The notes beneath the pieces are model-generated. The model had not been told where the DNA came from. It ran no database searches and saw nothing but the letters and a program-made list of their open reading frames with translations. This document shows, one piece after another, positions 60,844 to 64,000 of a stretch of 64,000 nt of DNA. The stretch is from an uncultured Synergistales bacterium (GTDB lineage Bacteria > Synergistota > Synergistia > Synergistales > Aminobacteriaceae): assembly GCA_905233565.1 (NCBI GenBank), contig CAJOCL010000003.1:62001-126000 (forward strand). The letters are read 5' to 3'. The position numbers and the translations under genes were made by a program. Every line of letters starts with the position of its first letter. Position 1 is the stretch's first letter.

Positions 60844-61215
60844 TTAATTTAGATAGCCCGGCTCATTGTAAATCAATGCCATAAACTCAAGGTTTTCACC
60901 CGAATTATTTTCCATTGAGTGCCACTGACCTACATTGATTATGCAGACCTGCCCGGCGTGTACGTGGGTTTTTCTGCGTTCACCGTTTTCTGAATCGCCC
61001 TCGAAAAAATCCCCTTCACCCTTCAATATGTAATAAGGCTCAGTGTCGTGAATATGCTGATGCCACCCGAGTTTTGTACCCGGCAAAAGTACCATACGCG
61101 CATAAAGTCTCCCATGTCCGTTAAGTTCTTCTTTCGGGACAATCTCATACCTGTAGGCTTTTCCTTCTCCTCCGGCCGGCCCGTCAACTTCAACGGGGAT
61201 TACATCACGAACCAT
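60844..61215 (-). CDS. cupin domain protein
   Basis: A 123-residue single-domain cupin. Motif 1 is GWHQHIHDTEPYYILKGEG, with the metal-binding histidines and glutamate. Motif 2 is GQWHSMENNSG. It probably binds a metal ion, but the substrate is unknown. AAGGAGG lies ahead of the ATG. Its first 15 nt and binding site occur again, identically, at 61691-61722. Confidence 0.85.
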   Translation of the reverse strand: MVRDVIPVEVDGPAGGEGKAYRYEIVPKEELNGHGRLYARMVLLPGTKLGWHQHIHDTEPYYILKGEGDFFEGDSENGERRKTHVHAGQVCIINVGQWHSMENNSGENLEFMALIYNEPGYLN

Positions 61216-61232
61216 TTATATTAACGCCTCCT
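61201..61232. repeat. 32-bp direct repeat, copy A (cupin start and binding site)
   Basis: Identical over 32 bp to 61691-61722. It contains the first five codons of the cupin gene and its Shine-Dalgarno. The flanks stay similar but no longer match exactly. Confidence 0.9.
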
Positions 61233-61275
61233 TGAAATTAAAATTTGAATGTCTTTATTATAAGGCATGATAAAT

Positions 61276-61479
61276 TTATTTTAACAAGGCTATTGCTATC
61301 TGTATTGCTCCGATTATTATTGCTACGGCAATTCCCCAATAAGTTATCCTGCTGCTGCGTTCGTGCGCCTGATCATCTATCCGCCTGTTCAAACTGTCAT
61401 ACATCAGCACTAAATCATCTTCAAGCGCATCAATTTTTGCTTCAAGTTCCGCAATACGGGCGTTTATATCCTTGTCCAT
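61276..61479 (-). CDS. 67-residue coiled-coil plus transmembrane microprotein
   Basis: The N-terminal 40 residues form a short coiled coil (INARIAELEAKIDALEDDL) and the C-terminal 22 a single membrane helix (YWGIAVAIIIGAIQIAIALL). The layout resembles XhlA-like phage or defective-phage proteins, but similarity is only in layout. It starts 2 nt after the 54-residue membrane protein gene, with GAGAGG before the ATG. Function unknown. Confidence 0.7.
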   Translation of the reverse strand: MDKDINARIAELEAKIDALEDDLVLMYDSLNRRIDDQAHERSSRITYWGIAVAIIIGAIQIAIALLK

Positions 61480-61481
61480 GT

Positions 61482-61646
61482 TCAGCCTCTCGCAATAATC
61501 CAGCCTATTATTGCTCCGATTATCTGTCCTGCAACAATTATTATTCCTGCACGTATTAACGCTTTATTAAGGCCGTTTATATCATCTTCCCTCTGCTTTT
61601 CGGCCTGTTCGGGCGTTATTGCTTTCAGTTTCTCACGTATGCTCAA
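61482..61646 (-). CDS. 54-residue single-helix membrane microprotein
   Basis: A short protein with a polar, charged N-terminus (SIREKLKAITPEQAEKQRED) and one C-terminal membrane helix rich in Ile, Gly and Ala (IIIVAGQIIGAIIGWIIARG). It starts at a TTG with AGGGG 9 nt upstream. The start overlaps the stop of a 20-codon leader ORF (TTGA) and the stop lies 2 nt from the next microprotein gene. Function unknown. Confidence 0.6.
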   Translation of the reverse strand: MSIREKLKAITPEQAEKQREDDINGLNKALIRAGIIIVAGQIIGAIIGWIIARG

Positions 61647-61705
61647 GACATCACGCCCCTGCGTACATAAAGTTGCCCGTGTCCATCGGCTACATCACGA
61701 ACCAT
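61643..61705 (-). CDS. 20-residue leader ORF, derived from a cupin 5' end
   Basis: A strong binding site (AGGAGG) and ATG identical to those of the cupin gene open a 20-residue frame (MVRDVADGHGQLYVRRGVMS). Its GHGQLYVR resembles GHGRLYAR of the cupin, so it looks like a deleted cupin copy. The stop overlaps the TTG of the 54-residue gene. It may serve as a coupling leader, or may be a mere remnant. Confidence 0.45.
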   Translation of the reverse strand: MVRDVADGHGQLYVRRGVMS

Positions 61706-61722
61706 TTATATTAACGCCTCCT
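61691..61722. repeat. 32-bp direct repeat, copy B
   Basis: Identical to 61201-61232. Here it provides the binding site and first codons of the leader ORF. The two copies flank the microprotein pair at a distance of 490 bp. Confidence 0.9.
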
Positions 61723-61732
61723 AAAATTAAAT

Positions 61733-62545
61733 TTAATTGAACGGCCATGAAGTTATGAAGATTTCTGAGTATGACAAATTTTTATCAAGATACGAAAAAA
61801 TTTCAGAGCCGTATATCATCGTCAAAAAGCAGCCTATAGCAAGAAACGGAACTAACGGAACAGCTTCGCCCTTCCCCCAGTGAAGACGGCCTATAAGCAA
61901 AAGAACAATAACCCATATTCCGCCCGTCATTATTCCTGCGTAAAATGCAAAAAGCGTGAACTTTAAGCCCAGTATTCCGCCCATTCCCCCCATGAAAACG
62001 GCATCTCCCCAGCCCATTCCGCCGCGTGAAAGAAATATTATCAGCGCGAAAATTCCCCAGCCTGCCAACGCACCTTCCAGACCGTCAAGAACTGCCGGAA
62101 ATCCTCCCGCAATTCTGATAATCAGGCCTATAACTCCGGGCGTTGCGGCAAAAAGGTCAAAAACATCCCCCGTCTCATAATCAGTCAGAGAGTTCAAAAC
62201 AAGTCCGCACGAACCCACAGAACAAATCAGGAACGCCCAAGAAATTTTGTATTTCAGAATTATCATCACGGCTAGAAAAGCGCAGATTATTTCTACAAGA
62301 ATGTAACGTGCTGAAATTTTAGCTCCGCAGTTACGGCATTTTCCGCGCTGAATAAGCCACGATATTATCGGGATAAGTTCCGATGCACTCAAGACATGGC
62401 CGCATGATTCGCAGACTGAACGCTCATTTTTCCCCCACCATGAACGCCCCTGAACGCTCCTGTGTGCAACTACGTTCAGAAATGAACCGAGTGAAGCTCC
62501 GAATATTCCTGCTATTAATGCCTGTTGTATCATTATTATTGTCAT
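61733..62545 (-). CDS. pilD: prepilin peptidase (A24 family)
   Basis: A 270-residue inner-membrane aspartic protease that cuts the leader of type IV pilins and type II secretion pseudopilins. The start GASLGSFLNVVAHR, two CxxC pairs (CESC, CRNC), and the catalytic aspartates in SLTDYETGDV and GMGWGDAVF are present. About seven membrane helices follow. No pilin gene is in the window. The link to transformation is tempting because comEA/comEC are nearby, but it is an inference. Confidence 0.92.
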   Translation of the reverse strand: MTIIMIQQALIAGIFGASLGSFLNVVAHRSVQGRSWWGKNERSVCESCGHVLSASELIPIISWLIQRGKCRNCGAKISARYILVEIICAFLAVMIILKYKISWAFLICSVGSCGLVLNSLTDYETGDVFDLFAATPGVIGLIIRIAGGFPAVLDGLEGALAGWGIFALIIFLSRGGMGWGDAVFMGGMGGILGLKFTLFAFYAGIMTGGIWVIVLLLIGRLHWGKGEAVPLVPFLAIGCFLTMIYGSEIFSYLDKNLSYSEIFITSWPFN

Positions 62546-62556
62546 TTTACTTTTTG

Positions 62557-62967
62557 TTACTTTTTGCGCTGAATGTCAAAAACGTACTGCCTGCCATCGT
62601 CCTTCTTGTCCCTGCTTTCGCGTGAATACAAGACACCGCCGTATGTCGTTATATTGCGCTTTAACTTTTCAACTTCGGCGTTTATTGCTTCCGCTAATTT
62701 TTGACGCGTACCCTTCTTATCGCGGCTGTAAGTCTGCAAGTCCCTTTCAATATAGCCTAAATCAACAAGTGCCTGAATCTCAAGAGGGCTTATGTTCATT
62801 TCATCGGCGAGCGTATCAAGGTCAAAATCCCTGTTCTGGTTATCGCGCATGTATTCATGAACATGGCCGTAAATATCTTCAAGCCTTCTTACACAGTTTC
62901 CGCATATCCTCTGGCCTTCAAATCCGTTATAAAGTTTCTTGCATAACCTGCATTCAGTAAGTGCCAT
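62557..62967 (-). CDS. zinc-ribbon protein, paralogue 1 (YvyF-like)
   Basis: A 136-residue protein with an N-terminal zinc ribbon (C6, C9, C22, C25 in CRLC...CGNC). A helical segment (EDIYGHVHEYMRDN) and a helix-turn-helix-like part (ADEMNISPLEIQALVDLGYI) follow, then a charged C-terminus. The layout recalls the flagellar-operon protein YvyF, but that assignment is weak. It is a tandem paralogue of the next gene. The prepilin peptidase gene follows 11 nt later. Confidence 0.65.
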   Translation of the reverse strand: MALTECRLCKKLYNGFEGQRICGNCVRRLEDIYGHVHEYMRDNQNRDFDLDTLADEMNISPLEIQALVDLGYIERDLQTYSRDKKGTRQKLAEAINAEVEKLKRNITTYGGVLYSRESRDKKDDGRQYVFDIQRKK

Positions 62968-63005
62968 TTTTTATACCTCCATGTTAATGTTAATTATTTA
63001 TGATT

Positions 63006-63416
63006 CTAATATCTTCGTCTTCTGCGGCTGTAATATCTTCCGCTGTAAGTATAATGAGCCTTCTTTCGTTCTATCATTTTCCCTAATTCATCAGAAAATT
63101 CGCCTGCCAATATCTGACGTGCCGAGAGTGCCAGACCGTAAGTCTGAATGTCGCGCTCAAACCAGCCCAGTTCAAAAAGCAATTGCAGTTCTTCAATATC
63201 CGTATCAGTATCCGCTGCCAATCTATGAGCAAGTTTCTTTATATCAGTAATATCTGTCGTAATTTGGTCTTCGTGATCTCTAATGTAATTATGTATTCTA
63301 TTATATGTCCCTTCAAGTTTCATGCGGCAGTTAGGGCAGACTGCATTTTTTTCTGAACGTATTTTACTCTTGTCATCGTAGAGTGAATTGCAGACTTTGC
63401 ATTCTCTAAGTGCCAT
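63006..63416 (-). CDS. zinc-ribbon protein, paralogue 2 (YvyF-like)
   Basis: A 136-residue paralogue of the preceding entry: MALRECKVC...CPNC zinc ribbon, NRIHNYIRDHEDQ helix and a LFELGWFERDIQTYG segment that matches VDLGYIERDLQTYS of paralogue 1. The C-terminus is a Tyr/Arg-rich tail (YSGRYYSRRRRRY). The ATG at 63416 has GGGAAGGGA upstream. An earlier ATG would add 30 residues unlike the paralogue. Confidence 0.65.
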   Translation of the reverse strand: MALRECKVCNSLYDDKSKIRSEKNAVCPNCRMKLEGTYNRIHNYIRDHEDQITTDITDIKKLAHRLAADTDTDIEELQLLFELGWFERDIQTYGLALSARQILAGEFSDELGKMIERKKAHYTYSGRYYSRRRRRY

Positions 63417-63520
63417 AAAATCCCTTCCCGCTAAAATAAAATATATTGTGATAATTCTACATGTATTTACGACATTAATTATATGAAAATTTATATCTGT
63501 CTGCACAGTTTTTTTTCTGC

Positions 63521-63526
63521 TAAAAT
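63521..63526 (+). promoter_or_regulatory. possible -10 element for ilvC
   Basis: TAAAAT lies 42 nt before ilvC. No clear -35 hexamer is seen. The 151-nt gap 63417-63567 separates divergent genes. It holds no T-box element or attenuator that I can recognise. Confidence 0.35.
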
Positions 63527-63552
63527 ATCCAGAAAACTTTTCATTTTCATAA

Positions 63553-64000
<448 letters not shown>

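Noticed and set aside
61201-61722. Insertion sequence or transposon flanked by the 32-bp direct repeat
   Set aside because: The repeat holds a binding site and the cupin codons, there are no inverted ends or transposase, and a partial tandem duplication explains it better.

Overview
The window comes from a bacterial chromosome of moderate G+C content and is packed almost entirely with housekeeping genes. Several features point to Synergistota or a near relative: a DUF3084 envelope protein, an mreBCD-pbp2-minCDE-rodA block running into a TIGR03960/DUF2344/RNase G cassette, a long str-S10-spc-alpha ribosomal cluster with a KOW protein between map and infA, an Mg-chelating NAD-type ligase next to rqcH, and an ECF transporter module behind rplQ. 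This assignment is inference from gene content and order. No 16S rRNA lies in the window.

Layout: 1-16.7 kb is a minus-strand run. From its promoter end it holds a DUF1015 protein, an EamA transporter, a DUF3084 coiled-coil protein, rnhA, comF, murJ, two accessory genes (an unknown protein and a degenerate DUF4268 nuclease-like protein), an M24 peptidase, lysS, ligA, rqcH, tRNA-Arg(CCU), a large HEPN-S1-ankyrin protein and a small membrane protein. From 16.8-19.4 kb comEA and a short comEC run on the plus strand, followed by a 44-aa acidic microprotein. guaB (minus) faces them across a hairpin terminator. From 21.1-38 kb a long plus-strand block carries tadA, recJ, rel, dtd and an MBL hydrolase, then the cell-shape/division block, then the radical SAM/DUF2344/rng cassette, which contains an inserted 73-aa Rpn-tail microprotein.

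From 38 to 60.4 kb the minus strand carries truA, ecfT, a fused EcfA-EcfA ATPase and the full ribosomal cluster (rplQ back to rpsL). rpsD is absent from its usual place between rpsK and rpoA. Upstream of rpsL (60.4-63.4 kb) sits a minus-strand accessory run: HicA/HicB, a cupin, two tiny membrane proteins behind a short leader ORF derived from the cupin 5' end, a prepilin peptidase and two paralogous zinc-ribbon proteins. ilvC begins at 63,568 and leaves the window.

The most unusual observations are: a HEPN-HEPN-S1-S1-ankyrin protein that keeps one HEPN active-site motif; an rpsL leader in which a strong Shine-Dalgarno 80 nt upstream can be brought next to the GTG start by an 11-bp stem; an rplP gene whose 3' end looks deleted by about 20 nt and frameshifted; an RNA polymerase alpha subunit with a 130-residue charged tail; a DUF1015 gene whose conserved N-terminus is only reachable from an ATT start; and a degenerate DUF4268 protein coupled to an unknown partner. 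No CRISPR array, IS element, prophage or intact restriction system was seen. No stretch longer than 300 nt is without a gene.
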